From NCBI GenBank assembly GCA_020636325.1, contig JACJYC010000014.1, positions 1-64,000 of the forward strand: DNA of 64,000 nt, given 5' to 3'. The DNA is from Lewinellaceae bacterium (GTDB lineage: Bacteria > Bacteroidota > Bacteroidia > Chitinophagales > Saprospiraceae). The notes under the pieces are model-generated. The model did not search any database. It was not told where the DNA came from and saw nothing but the letters and a program-made list of their open reading frames with translations. Of the stretch, positions 1 through 8,822 are shown in pieces. Positions within the stretch are counted from its first letter, which is position 1, and every line of letters starts with the position of its first letter. A program made the translations under genes and the position numbers.

Positions 1-269
1 AATTTTTCCCCAATCCGGCGCCGCCGCCAGGCAGGCGATCATTCTTTTTGTTTTTTTCCTCCTCAGCACCTCCTGAGGCACAAGGCTTAAATCTTACAAC
101 GGCTGATTTTCAGGAACAATCAGGTCATTGATCTGATCTGTAAGCGTTTCGTCCGAAGGAATGCATGAAGCGACCATCGCGGCGCTTCTCACCGTTCCGG
201 GCGCTGTATCGCCATGATATGGTCAGCCGAAGGCTTGTTCGCACTTATTGCACCCCAAAAAAACTAAAA

Positions 270-1022
270 ATGAAAAAGGTTCTTAATACCTTGATCGTCA
301 ACCCGGAAACCCCGCAAATCGACCACCTGGAAGGGCTCCTTTCCGTGTATTGTCCGGACATCCGGGTCGAAGCGAAAACCCATGAATTGGATTCGGCTCC
401 CGGCCTGATCCGCAACCATTCTCCCAACCTCATCATCATCACCATTCCCGAAACCAATTCCGCAGTTTTTAATTTTCTGCGCCTGATCAGCGATTTTAAC
501 CTGGCGTTCATCATTATCGCCAAATTCAGGGATATGGCGTTCGAGGTCATCCGGTTTTGCCCGGCCGGATTTGTGGTGAACCCCATAGAACCCCGGGAGT
601 TGCTGTCCGCTGTTCAAAAAGCCCGGGAGCGGGTCCGGGAAAAAGAAGAATACGCCTATGCCCGGAAGTTGCTGCTGGACGTAAATAAAAAGCTTACGGA
701 GGACGAAATGTTCGGTATCCCGACGCTGGAAGGCTACGATTTCATCCGGGTAAGGGATATTATCCGGTGCAAGGGCCTGGAGCGGTGCACCCAGATCGTC
801 ACCGTTGAGCGATCCAATATCGTCAGTTCCTACAACATCGGGGAATTCGTCAGATTGCTCGAACCGTTCGGGCTCTTTTCCCCCCATAAATCCCACCTGA
901 TCAACCTGGCCTATATGAAAAAATACCGCCGCGAAGGCTATATCGAAATGGCCGACAACGCCCAGATCCCGGTATCCAGAAGGCGGCGGGCGGATTTCAT
1001 CAACCTGATCCGGCATATTTAG
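270..1022 (+). CDS. LytTR-family DNA-binding regulator with a degenerate receiver domain
   Basis: This is a 250-residue cytoplasmic transcription regulator. Residues about 1-115 have the length and hydrophobic pattern of a response-regulator receiver, and residues about 150-245 form a LytTR DNA-binding domain (FIRVRDIIRCKG... FSPHKSHLINLAYMKKY... IPVSRRRR). The receiver active site is missing: the usual acidic pair is Asn11-Pro12, the phospho-acceptor Asp is Thr58 (NLIIITIPET), and the conserved Lys before Pro is Asn (FVVNPIEP). It therefore cannot be phosphorylated in the normal way, and no histidine kinase lies beside it. An in-frame ATG at 165 would add 35 unusual residues; the ATG at 270 follows an A-rich stretch and begins the receiver fold, so I chose it. 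Bases 1-269 hold nothing else I recognise. It may control the 1.2-8.8 kb cluster; that is inference from position. Confidence 0.85.
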   Translation: MKKVLNTLIVNPETPQIDHLEGLLSVYCPDIRVEAKTHELDSAPGLIRNHSPNLIIITIPETNSAVFNFLRLISDFNLAFIIIAKFRDMAFEVIRFCPAGFVVNPIEPRELLSAVQKARERVREKEEYAYARKLLLDVNKKLTEDEMFGIPTLEGYDFIRVRDIIRCKGLERCTQIVTVERSNIVSSYNIGEFVRLLEPFGLFSPHKSHLINLAYMKKYRREGYIEMADNAQIPVSRRRRADFINLIRHI

Positions 1023-1054
1023 CCCGCCGTTAATTACACGCCGTTTACCGATAG

Positions 1055-1087
1055 ATACCCCGCTCCTGCCGTTGGTAGGACGGGTAT
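1055..1087. terminator. Hairpin after the LytTR gene, possible terminator
   Basis: An outer six-base stem (ataccc at 1055-1060 with gggtat at 1082-1087) encloses a seven-pair stem (1064-1070 with 1074-1080, including one G-U pair) and a three-base loop. It begins 33 bases after the LytTR stop codon. No long T tract follows, so it could equally be an mRNA-processing or regulatory structure ahead of the next gene. Confidence 0.35.
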
Positions 1088-1189
1088 TTATCCCCGCCCG
1101 TTCCCGCCATAAATTGCAGGAAATACCAGCCCTGCGCTGAATGAAACAGGCATCCGACGGTCCGCTTTCCGATATCAACAGAAACAATT

Positions 1190-1504
1190 ATGGAATATGA
1201 AATCAGGCAAATTCACCTTTCTGTTGAAAAGCTTGGACTACCGGACATCAATTACGGGGAAGAAAATACGGACGTTATCGTCGAAATGACCGACGGCAAT
1301 CTCTACGCGGCCTCCTTCTACAGCTACGGCAACCTCGATAAGGTAATTGCCCGGCACCGGGCAAGCGGCGAATTCCTGGATGGCAAGTACTTCTGGGTGG
1401 AGGGGATGGTTTTTGTCCTGAACTGCGAAATGAACACCATCGCCGAGGTGGTCAGGTACCTGATCGACGAAGGTGATTTCGACCGGATATTCAAGTTACT
1501 GTGA
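1190..1504 (+). CDS. Small acidic protein of unknown function, 104 aa
   Basis: I do not recognise a family. The 104-residue product is acidic, with no signal peptide or membrane segment. Its pattern suggests a small alpha/beta fold: a strand-rich first half (DVIVEMTDGNLYAASFYSY), a central FWVEGMVFVLN segment and a C-terminal helix (MNTIAEVVRYLIDEGDFDRI). Its codon use resembles its neighbours. It lies 168 bases after the LytTR gene and 46 bases before the 805-residue gene, all on the same strand, so it may belong to the same functional group as the large unknown proteins and the caspase-like protease. The reading frame is clean from an ATG preceded by an A-rich stretch (gaaacaatt), which is typical of Bacteroidota starts. 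Confidence 0.7.
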   Translation: MEYEIRQIHLSVEKLGLPDINYGEENTDVIVEMTDGNLYAASFYSYGNLDKVIARHRASGEFLDGKYFWVEGMVFVLNCEMNTIAEVVRYLIDEGDFDRIFKLL

Positions 1505-1549
1505 CCAGACAAGTCAGACCATTTTTTATTAAACCAAAAAATCATTAAA

Positions 1550-3967
1550 ATGGCAATCACAGCTATCGGACCTACCGCCGCAGGCGGGGTCCAGCCTATT
1601 GTTAAAGACGGATACTCCCTGACCTATTACCCGGATGTAAATAACGACGCCCTTCAGAAAGAAGGCAAACCGCCTGTGTTCTACTACAAGCCGATGGCCG
1701 TCGAAATCGCCAGAAAGGACGGCCGCGAGGACGGCGACCTGATGTTCAACCTGATCCGGTTCGCCGGCGTGCAAACAGGCGATACGACGGTCGGCGTTGC
1801 AGCGGGCGATCAGCGGGAAGTGGCCGGCGGGGTCTTGTCCTTTACCGTCACTTCGGCCCCGCCGAACTATATCCTGGAGAACGGACAGCAACAGATCATC
1901 GACATGTACCAGGGCAAATCCGATTTCTTCTGGGGCATCCGCAGCAACGTCAGGCCCGTTTTCCGTCCGGTGCCGATCGTTTCCAATGTCACGATGGTCT
2001 CCAATCTGTCGCCCGATTCCGACGGCTCGGTCCCCATGCCGGAAAATTCGGCAACCGCCGGCGGTACCGCCGAAGGCCCCGACGGGCAGCGTGCGCGGTA
2101 CGCCCTGCAAACCTTCCGGAATTACCCGGTCCCGCCCATGATCACCCGGCGGGGATTCAGCGCCCGGAACTTCGGCCGCACCCGAAGCGGCGAACTCGAA
2201 CCCTGGTTCTGGAACCTCCAGGGACAGGGCAACGGATCCATCGATCCGATGGGGCGCAACGCCTATTCGGCCCTCGTCGGCGCCTACCCGGCCGCGATCA
2301 TGTGGCAGGCCTTCCACGGCGCCTATTCGCCCATTTTTGTGCAACAGGCCCTGAAGATCAAATTCTGGGCGCCCCTGGTGGAGATCAAGATAAAGGGCAA
2401 CTGGAAACGGATCTTTGACCACTTCTCCGCCCACGCCACCGGCCGGTATCTCTGGTTCTCCGGCGATATCAAAGCCGAATTCAACAACCTGCGCATCAGC
2501 GGCGACATCGAGGTGGAGGTCAACGTAGACCCTACCATTCCCGGCGCCCAGGATATGAGCGAGTACATCGAAAAAAGAACGGAACTCGTTTACAAAACCT
2601 TCGAAGAACAGGCCAAAGGCGCCATTTTCGGCCCGGCCCCGGAAGTTGAGGCGGCCCAGGCTTCCTCAGGCGGCGGGTTGTTCGGCATCTGGGGCGCCGG
2701 ATTGGCCCTCAAATATCGCCGGGATCAGGCCAGCGTCAACCTCTCCTACCACGAGAAACGGCAAATGGCCTACCTCCAGGATGATGTCATCGGCGGAACC
2801 CTCGAAGGGATCTACGACGCCATCCAGGACAATCCGGCATCCGAGCGGAAATACTTCACCTCCGTGTACCTCGACGACTGGCCCCGCAAGATCGGCAGGG
2901 TTATCAAACCCGTCGTCCGCTGGCCGAAACCGGAACAGAACTGGGCCGGCGAACCCGTGGCCTTTGTATCCGCACAGGTGGGTTACCCCAATACCAAAGG
3001 GGAACTCATGTGGGTAGGCAAAGAATTCAACAAGTCCCAACCCACGGATTTCAGCTGGAATTTCGCCATCACCCAGAAAGAGGAAGCAGACGTCCAGAAT
3101 CCGCCCCAGGGCTGGAAAGCCGACAAGACCTATGTCAAGCGCAAGGTCCATATGATGGAAGCCCCCGACCAGGCCGAGAATCCCTTCGTTCAGATCCAGA
3201 TCGAGGAGAACGTGATCGACCTCGACCCGGGAGATCACGGCACGCTGATGGACGATGTAACCCTGGAGGTCCGGGCGGATTCCGCCGGAAAACTGCGGAT
3301 AGGCCCCATCGACATGACGGCTTACCTCGAAGATTCGAAACAGAAAGTGGAGGTTACCTTCAAAGCAGTCGATGAAAGCGGAAGGGACATCAGCAGATTC
3401 CCGCCGGTGAAACTCGCCTGGAACTACGACGATCAGGAAAAACCGCGATTCTGGTCCATTTTCTCCGGCGACGATACGCTCATGCCTTACTTCAAGTACC
3501 AGGTCAGGTGCATCGTAAAAGGCAGCTTCTTCTCCAAAGGGATGGAATGGACCGGCCCGTGGGTGGATGGCGCCGGCAACGGCCCGATCTCCATCTTCCT
3601 GCCTTATCCCGACGACGAAGGCGTAACGGTGAAACGGACCTACAACCCGGAAATCACCTCCCCGGCCCAACCGGCCTCACCGCCTGCCGGAACCATCGAT
3701 ACGCCCCCCGCGACAGAACCCGCAACCCCGGCAGCACCGGCCGACGCACCCCCTGCCAGGGGTAAAAACCAGGCAGACGACGCAGAGGAAGTGTTCGAAA
3801 TAGGGACCTGGAAGCTTGAGGGCGCCACCGACGCCGCCGGTTCGGCCAGGAGCGCCTCCAAAGTGCCGCCGGCCGCCGGCGCTGCAACAACCGCTCCGCC
3901 GGCCGATACTGCCAGATCGGCGGGAGAGAACGAGGAGATCGAAGTGACCAACTGGAATTTGGAATAA
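1550..3967 (+). CDS. Large protein of unknown function, 805 aa, with repeated C-terminal W-x-L-E motif
   Basis: No family is recognised. The protein has no signal peptide, lipobox or hydrophobic membrane segment, so it is probably cytoplasmic unless exported by a specialised route. Residues 1 to about 700 look globular and strand-rich, with many Trp, Tyr and Pro residues. Around residue 650-690 a segment with the sense YQVRCIVKG...MEWTGPW...GNGPISIFLP looks like an end-of-domain beta sandwich. Residues about 705-805 form a Pro/Ala-rich, probably disordered tail with two copies of an acidic peptide ending in W-x-L-E: one at residues 746-757 (EEVFEIGTWKLE) and one at the extreme C-terminus (EEIEVTNWNLE). 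The next gene begins within a few bases, and the caspase-like gene follows it, so these are probably co-transcribed. The start ATG follows an AT-rich stretch (aaaaaatcattaaa). Confidence 0.8.
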   Translation: MAITAIGPTAAGGVQPIVKDGYSLTYYPDVNNDALQKEGKPPVFYYKPMAVEIARKDGREDGDLMFNLIRFAGVQTGDTTVGVAAGDQREVAGGVLSFTVTSAPPNYILENGQQQIIDMYQGKSDFFWGIRSNVRPVFRPVPIVSNVTMVSNLSPDSDGSVPMPENSATAGGTAEGPDGQRARYALQTFRNYPVPPMITRRGFSARNFGRTRSGELEPWFWNLQGQGNGSIDPMGRNAYSALVGAYPAAIMWQAFHGAYSPIFVQQALKIKFWAPLVEIKIKGNWKRIFDHFSAHATGRYLWFSGDIKAEFNNLRISGDIEVEVNVDPTIPGAQDMSEYIEKRTELVYKTFEEQAKGAIFGPAPEVEAAQASSGGGLFGIWGAGLALKYRRDQASVNLSYHEKRQMAYLQDDVIGGTLEGIYDAIQDNPASERKYFTSVYLDDWPRKIGRVIKPVVRWPKPEQNWAGEPVAFVSAQVGYPNTKGELMWVGKEFNKSQPTDFSWNFAITQKEEADVQNPPQGWKADKTYVKRKVHMMEAPDQAENPFVQIQIEENVIDLDPGDHGTLMDDVTLEVRADSAGKLRIGPIDMTAYLEDSKQKVEVTFKAVDESGRDISRFPPVKLAWNYDDQEKPRFWSIFSGDDTLMPYFKYQVRCIVKGSFFSKGMEWTGPWVDGAGNGPISIFLPYPDDEGVTVKRTYNPEITSPAQPASPPAGTIDTPPATEPATPAAPADAPPARGKNQADDAEEVFEIGTWKLEGATDAAGSARSASKVPPAAGAATTAPPADTARSAGENEEIEVTNWNLE

Positions 3968-3972
3968 TACCC

Positions 3973-6900
3973 GTGAATCCGGGGGACCGCAGCGCAATGC
4001 CCGTCCCCCGGCCATTCCATTCATTCATGTTTAACGCCACCTTCATGGATTCCCAGGACAAAACAACCCAGAAAATCAAATTCGAAAAGATCACCGGTCA
4101 GCAGGGCGATACGTATTGCATAATGCTCGTACCGGCTTCTCTGCAATCCGGAGTTGCGGGGTACCGCTACCTGTCGTTCCTGCCCAGGGCCGTATGGAAT
4201 GACACCCGGCCGGAGCAATCATCCGGGTTCACGCTGTTCCTGGAGCGAATGCCGGTTGCGGAAGATCAGCAGGTGCTCCAATTGACGGAAAAAGGCAGCC
4301 TTGAGCTTGTTTTGACCCACGCGCTCCCTGCGGATGCGCTGGATCGGCTCCAACAAAAAGTCGATGGTCCGCTGGAACCGCTTTTTGTCCGCGGACTCCG
4401 TACGGAACTGATTGCGAAGGATAAAACGGGCGGTACCGCAAGCCTGAGCCGGGGCGAATTTGTCGGCCAGGAGCCCGGTGGATCCATATCGGCTGCGCTC
4501 AACAGGGATCAGGCTGTTGCCCTGGTCCGGATCTTTCAGGGGCTTTCCCCGGAGTACGGATTGTTCTTAAAAAGCGTTGCCGTTTTTTACGACCCTGCGA
4601 CCGGCGAAGAGCGGAAATTGCATGCCGAATTCCCGATGGCCGCAGTCCTGGGCAAAAATTTCCTTGAAAACAAACTTACCACTCCCGTTTCCCGGATCGA
4701 ATTGAAGTACTTCGACGCCCGCGAGGGACAATATCTGCCGTGCCCTGTAAAGGTCCGGTTGCGCGCTGCCCGGGCCAGAGCCGGGAGTTCAGCGGTAGGA
4801 TCGGTCCTCACGGGCAATATGGTCGCCAGCCTGGCCCAGTTCACCAACCCGGGATACAACAAGCCTGCCACGCTGAGCGTCGTACTGGCCAATTCAACCG
4901 TGTACAAACCCTACGGGAGCATGTGGCAGATCCAGAACATGCAGCTGGCAACCGCCACCAACCAGAAACCCAAATCCCTGCCGATTGTGGACAGCTCCGA
5001 AAGTCCGGTTTGGCGGGATATCGAAGACAGTGCAAAAATCTGGTACCGGCCCCAAATCGACCTTGTGCCGCCCGATTTGGGCCAGTCGCCCGACGGCAAT
5101 AACTTCAAATTCCTGTTCAGAAAGATCGGATCGGACCTGGGCGGCAATCCCATCCTCGAAGGGGAAGTGCGCCTGAAACTGAGGTTTTCAAAATCGAAAG
5201 CCACCCAGGATGCGCTCAGCGCTATGGGCGCCGGAAGAACAGCCGTACCGGTCCATTTCACCCATATCAACTACCACCTTGAGATCCCGTTCCTCGACCA
5301 AAGCGACGGCTCTCCCAAAACGTCCCTGATCCAGGCCTCGGAAGTGCAAACCCTGAATCCTGAAACGGTAATGCTGACGTTCCGGCTGACCAACGACTGG
5401 ATCAGAGCATGCTACGGGGTCATTTCCGTTGAGGATTTCCAGCCCGGCAGAAAATTGCTGTTGAAAATATCCTATTCCTTCGACGGTTATCAACGAACGC
5501 TCTCCACCAATTTCGCCGTGATGGCGGGTAACAAGCAGACCGGCCTGGCCACCCTGAGCAATGCCAGGTCGGCGCCCGGAGAGATCGACGTTTTCTTCGA
5601 TTCAAAGGAGAACAAATTGGTCCTGCCCGACGGGGATTTCATCTTTAAGGACCGCGGACCGGCAAAAAAATCCGGGACCCGGGCTGCGCCATCCGCCATC
5701 ACCCTCAATGCGGCAATCATCAATAAATACACCCATTTGTCGGGAACCCTGACGCCGGTCGCTCAGACCAACAAGCTGGCTTCCCTGTTCGCGCAATATT
5801 CGTATTCCGTTTCCACCTATGTTAACAAAACGGAGGTGGAAGTCTTTTTCAATTGCGCTTTGTACAATGCGTTTTATGTCGAAGAGAACAACGGCATGGA
5901 GAACATCGTAGGGTGCAAGGAACCCTATCAGCTGGGGAAAATCCCTTTCATGTTGTACCAGGAGATCCCTGAGTTAAGGAACGACTACCTGACGGTTTAC
6001 AAATCGGCGCAGTCGCCCAATCAATTCATGGCGCTCCCGAAAAAGTATAAGATAACCCGGTTTGCGGACAATGAGGAATTGGTGGATCCGGAAAAGGCCT
6101 ACCGGCCCTGCATCCTGCTGTATTCCAATATCGATGCGGTAAATCTCAACAACAGCAAGTGTTTTGTGCACATCACGCTGGATCCTGACATTCCGGAATT
6201 TGTGCTGGAAGCCTTGAAAAACGACCTGCGCAGTTACACCGCCTACGAGCCGTCCGTACAGATGATTTCTGAAATCCCGCAGGATATGACCTTCCAGTGG
6301 TCGCTTCCTTCGGCCATCACCGTCAGCAGCTGTTACGCATTCTATCGCGGCTTCCAGGCTTCATTCAGCACCGATATTTCGTCCCTTTTGCTATTGAAAA
6401 GCATCCTGGAGAATGGTTCGCTATCCGGCTCGGCGACCTTCAGGCTCAGTGACGGCATGATGGCATCCTCATTGCTCTCCGCCGACCTTTACCAGGTTAT
6501 CGGCCCGCCCGGACAAGGCCCCGTCAAAGTGGAAAAAAATGGCGATAAACTGACCCTTACCAATATGATCGACAAACCGGTGGCGGTCTCGAAAATCAGC
6601 AAGTACGCCCCCGGCCACGTTCATTCCGGCGATATCCCGGTTGAACAAAACCTGGCCAAGGGCGAATCCCTGGAAGTATCCGATCCGGACACCGGAATGA
6701 CCTATTGCCCGGTTTACCATGCCGCCGGCCAGGCCTCAACGCTCCAGGAGATCAGGAGCTACATCGAAGACATCAGCTGCCAGGTGATTTTCCTGGCCCC
6801 TTTCAACTTCCCTCCGCTCGGCGTGGAAAGGATCGAGATCTATGCCCGGCTAAAAGGGACCGGCGAGGACCAGGCGCGAACGCTTGTGCTGGAAGAAGAC

Positions 6901-7095
6901 GCCCAGAGCGGAGAGGTCAACATCATCATGCCCCTGACAAATTACCTGGCCTCCAGGATAATCGAATACAGACCCCTGGTGTACATGAAAAACCAGGGCA
7001 GCCCCACCATCCACGACTGGCAGGAATGGTCGCTGATGGACAACGGAAACACCGTACAGTTGAAATCAAGTGATTTAATAGAACAATTAAAATAA
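3973..7095 (+). CDS. Large protein of unknown function, up to 1040 aa
   Basis: I do not recognise this family. The open frame starts with GTG at 3973, five bases after the previous stop; ATG codons at 3997, 4027 and 4045 are also possible, and the product is about 1016-1040 residues. There is no signal peptide or membrane segment. The sequence is strand-rich throughout, with repeated hydrophobic/polar alternation that suggests several beta-sandwich domains. Its C-terminal segment (IEYRPLVYMKNQG... WQEWSLMDNGNTVQL) has a spacing of aromatic residues and a Gly-Asn motif like that near residue 660 of the preceding 805-residue protein, so the two may share a domain. It sits between that gene and the caspase-like gene, with gaps of 5 and 7 bases, which argues for one operon and possibly one complex. 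Confidence 0.75.
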   Translation: MNPGDRSAMPVPRPFHSFMFNATFMDSQDKTTQKIKFEKITGQQGDTYCIMLVPASLQSGVAGYRYLSFLPRAVWNDTRPEQSSGFTLFLERMPVAEDQQVLQLTEKGSLELVLTHALPADALDRLQQKVDGPLEPLFVRGLRTELIAKDKTGGTASLSRGEFVGQEPGGSISAALNRDQAVALVRIFQGLSPEYGLFLKSVAVFYDPATGEERKLHAEFPMAAVLGKNFLENKLTTPVSRIELKYFDAREGQYLPCPVKVRLRAARARAGSSAVGSVLTGNMVASLAQFTNPGYNKPATLSVVLANSTVYKPYGSMWQIQNMQLATATNQKPKSLPIVDSSESPVWRDIEDSAKIWYRPQIDLVPPDLGQSPDGNNFKFLFRKIGSDLGGNPILEGEVRLKLRFSKSKATQDALSAMGAGRTAVPVHFTHINYHLEIPFLDQSDGSPKTSLIQASEVQTLNPETVMLTFRLTNDWIRACYGVISVEDFQPGRKLLLKISYSFDGYQRTLSTNFAVMAGNKQTGLATLSNARSAPGEIDVFFDSKENKLVLPDGDFIFKDRGPAKKSGTRAAPSAITLNAAIINKYTHLSGTLTPVAQTNKLASLFAQYSYSVSTYVNKTEVEVFFNCALYNAFYVEENNGMENIVGCKEPYQLGKIPFMLYQEIPELRNDYLTVYKSAQSPNQFMALPKKYKITRFADNEELVDPEKAYRPCILLYSNIDAVNLNNSKCFVHITLDPDIPEFVLEALKNDLRSYTAYEPSVQMISEIPQDMTFQWSLPSAITVSSCYAFYRGFQASFSTDISSLLLLKSILENGSLSGSATFRLSDGMMASSLLSADLYQVIGPPGQGPVKVEKNGDKLTLTNMIDKPVAVSKISKYAPGHVHSGDIPVEQNLAKGESLEVSDPDTGMTYCPVYHAAGQASTLQEIRSYIEDISCQVIFLAPFNFPPLGVERIEIYARLKGTGEDQARTLVLEEDAQSGEVNIIMPLTNYLASRIIEYRPLVYMKNQGSPTIHDWQEWSLMDNGNTVQLKSSDLIEQLK

Positions 7096-7102
7096 TCGAA
7101 AA

Positions 7103-8788
7103 ATGGCAAAAGGTATTTCTTTGCATATCGGATTGAACTACGTTGATCCGGATGCCTACGGCGGCTGGGACGGCGCCCTCGCCGGGTGCGTCAATGACGC
7201 CAACGACATGAAAGCGGTAGCCGCCAGCAGGAATTTCAGCACCACCATACTGACCAATGCCGAAGCTACTTCAGCCAAAGTCATCAGCGAGATTTCAAAC
7301 GCGGCCAAAGCCCTGCAGAGCGGCGATATCTTCTTCATCTCCTACTCCGGCCACGGCGGCCAGATCCCCGACGAGGAAGGAAATGAATCCGACGGTTTTG
7401 ACGAAACCTGGGTGTTATACGACCGGGAAGTGATCGATAACGAATTGTACCGGCTATGGTCCCAGTTCAAAACAGGCGTCCGGATCATTGTGATCTCGGA
7501 CAGTTGCCACAGCGGAACCATCGTCAAAATGTTCCTGCGGAACCGGCGCAACCAGGCCGCCGCCAAACGGACCGTACCTTCCGGCGATTTACTCGATTCT
7601 CCGGAAGCCAATGCCGTGATCACCGAATTGCGTGCCCGGTCGGAAAGCATGATGCGCAATTATCCCGGCAGCGGATCCGGTTCAAAAAGTGCAAAACAGA
7701 CCGGTCCGGCCCTGAGGTTTATCCCCTTTGAGGTCAATATGAAGGACTATATGGACCGGAAAGACCTTTACGCCACCGTCCAGAACCTCTGCGGCAGCAA
7801 GGCGCAAAACCCCATTGACGCCAACCTGATCCTCATTTCCGGATGCCAGGACAACCAGTACAGCTACGACGGCGACGATAACGGTTATTTCACCGGCAAA
7901 CTCCTCCAGGTCTGGAACAACGGCGCATTCGGCGGCAATTACCGGAGTTTCCATGAGGAAATCCTGTCCCGGATGCCGGAATATCAAACCCCCAATTTCA
8001 TGAAGCTGGGGCCCTCCAATACCGATTTTGAACGGGAAAAACCCTTTACCATCGGAACGGCAACCGCTTCCGGATGCGATGACGGCGACACAGCTCCGGC
8101 CCAGGACACTACCGACCCCAACCCCAACGTCACCGGCCCGAACTCCTGGGGCAGAAACAGCGAAGCCCCTACCCTTTCCGTCTACAAAGGGGCCAACCCT
8201 TATTACTACGTCGAAATCGCCACGGATAATTTCCTGTTCGATTACCAGGCCAACGGCGGGCAGCGCAACGCCAATAATTTCTACGCCACCTGGAACGACG
8301 CCGCCGTCGGCAATAACGGACGGCTGACCCAGAACACCTTCCAGCTGCCGGACGCGGTCTGGCAAAAACTCAGGAGCAAAAGCCGCCTCTACTACCGGAT
8401 CGGCACAACCTCCAGCCTGACGAAATGGGAAAATTTCATGATCACGGTGGCCAACACCGCTTATGCCTCCGCGCCGTATATCAGCCTGGTCGACAATTCG
8501 GGATCCCAGGGCGGAACGCCGCAAAGCAATCCCGTGGTCATTTCCAAGTCGGTCGGAAACGGCGGAAACAATGGGAAAACGGATGTGAAAAAGGTCCAGC
8601 AAGCGCTGAACAGCGTCCCCTCCGGTGAGGGCGGGCCCAGTCCGAAACTCACCGTCGACGGGCTCTTCGGCGAAAAGACCGGCGCCGCGATCAAAAAGTT
8701 TCAAAGCTATCACCAGGTCGACACGCAGAGCAACGGCCTGATCCAGCCGGACAGCGCAACCCTCGACAAGCTCGGCCAATACGCCTGA
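7103..8788 (+). CDS. Caspase-family (metacaspase-like) cysteine protease with C-terminal peptidoglycan-binding-like domain
   Basis: The first 320 or so residues form a caspase/metacaspase domain: HIGLNYVDPDAYGGW begins the p20-like core, His84 lies in YSGHGGQ, and the nucleophile Cys135 lies in ISDSCHSGT; the Asp/Glu-rich loop DEEGNESDGFDETWVLYD between them is typical. Residues about 345-465 look like a fibronectin- or carbohydrate-like beta sandwich. Residues about 478-560 resemble the PG_binding_1 fold (VKKVQQALN... LTVDGLFGEKTGAAIKKFQ). There is no signal peptide. Type I metacaspases usually cleave after Arg or Lys and are calcium dependent; that is family knowledge. It is the last gene of a tight run with two large unknown proteins, which may be its regulators, substrates or partners. 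In this setting the second domain may recognise something other than cell wall. Confidence 0.88.
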   Translation: MAKGISLHIGLNYVDPDAYGGWDGALAGCVNDANDMKAVAASRNFSTTILTNAEATSAKVISEISNAAKALQSGDIFFISYSGHGGQIPDEEGNESDGFDETWVLYDREVIDNELYRLWSQFKTGVRIIVISDSCHSGTIVKMFLRNRRNQAAAKRTVPSGDLLDSPEANAVITELRARSESMMRNYPGSGSGSKSAKQTGPALRFIPFEVNMKDYMDRKDLYATVQNLCGSKAQNPIDANLILISGCQDNQYSYDGDDNGYFTGKLLQVWNNGAFGGNYRSFHEEILSRMPEYQTPNFMKLGPSNTDFEREKPFTIGTATASGCDDGDTAPAQDTTDPNPNVTGPNSWGRNSEAPTLSVYKGANPYYYVEIATDNFLFDYQANGGQRNANNFYATWNDAAVGNNGRLTQNTFQLPDAVWQKLRSKSRLYYRIGTTSSLTKWENFMITVANTAYASAPYISLVDNSGSQGGTPQSNPVVISKSVGNGGNNGKTDVKKVQQALNSVPSGEGGPSPKLTVDGLFGEKTGAAIKKFQSYHQVDTQSNGLIQPDSATLDKLGQYA

Positions 8789-8822
8789 TCAGGGCGCCTG
8801 CCCAACCTGGGTCCTGAAATTG

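Noticed and set aside
1550..7095. The two large unknown proteins as phage tail or contractile-injection components
   Set aside because: No baseplate, sheath, tube, spike or AAA injection ATPase genes are adjacent, and neither protein shows motifs of those families that I can recognise.
7103..8788. Caspase-domain protein as a simple lysozyme or peptidoglycan hydrolase
   Set aside because: The PGB-like domain is only at the C-terminus; the catalytic part has the caspase His/Cys dyad, not a hydrolase active site.
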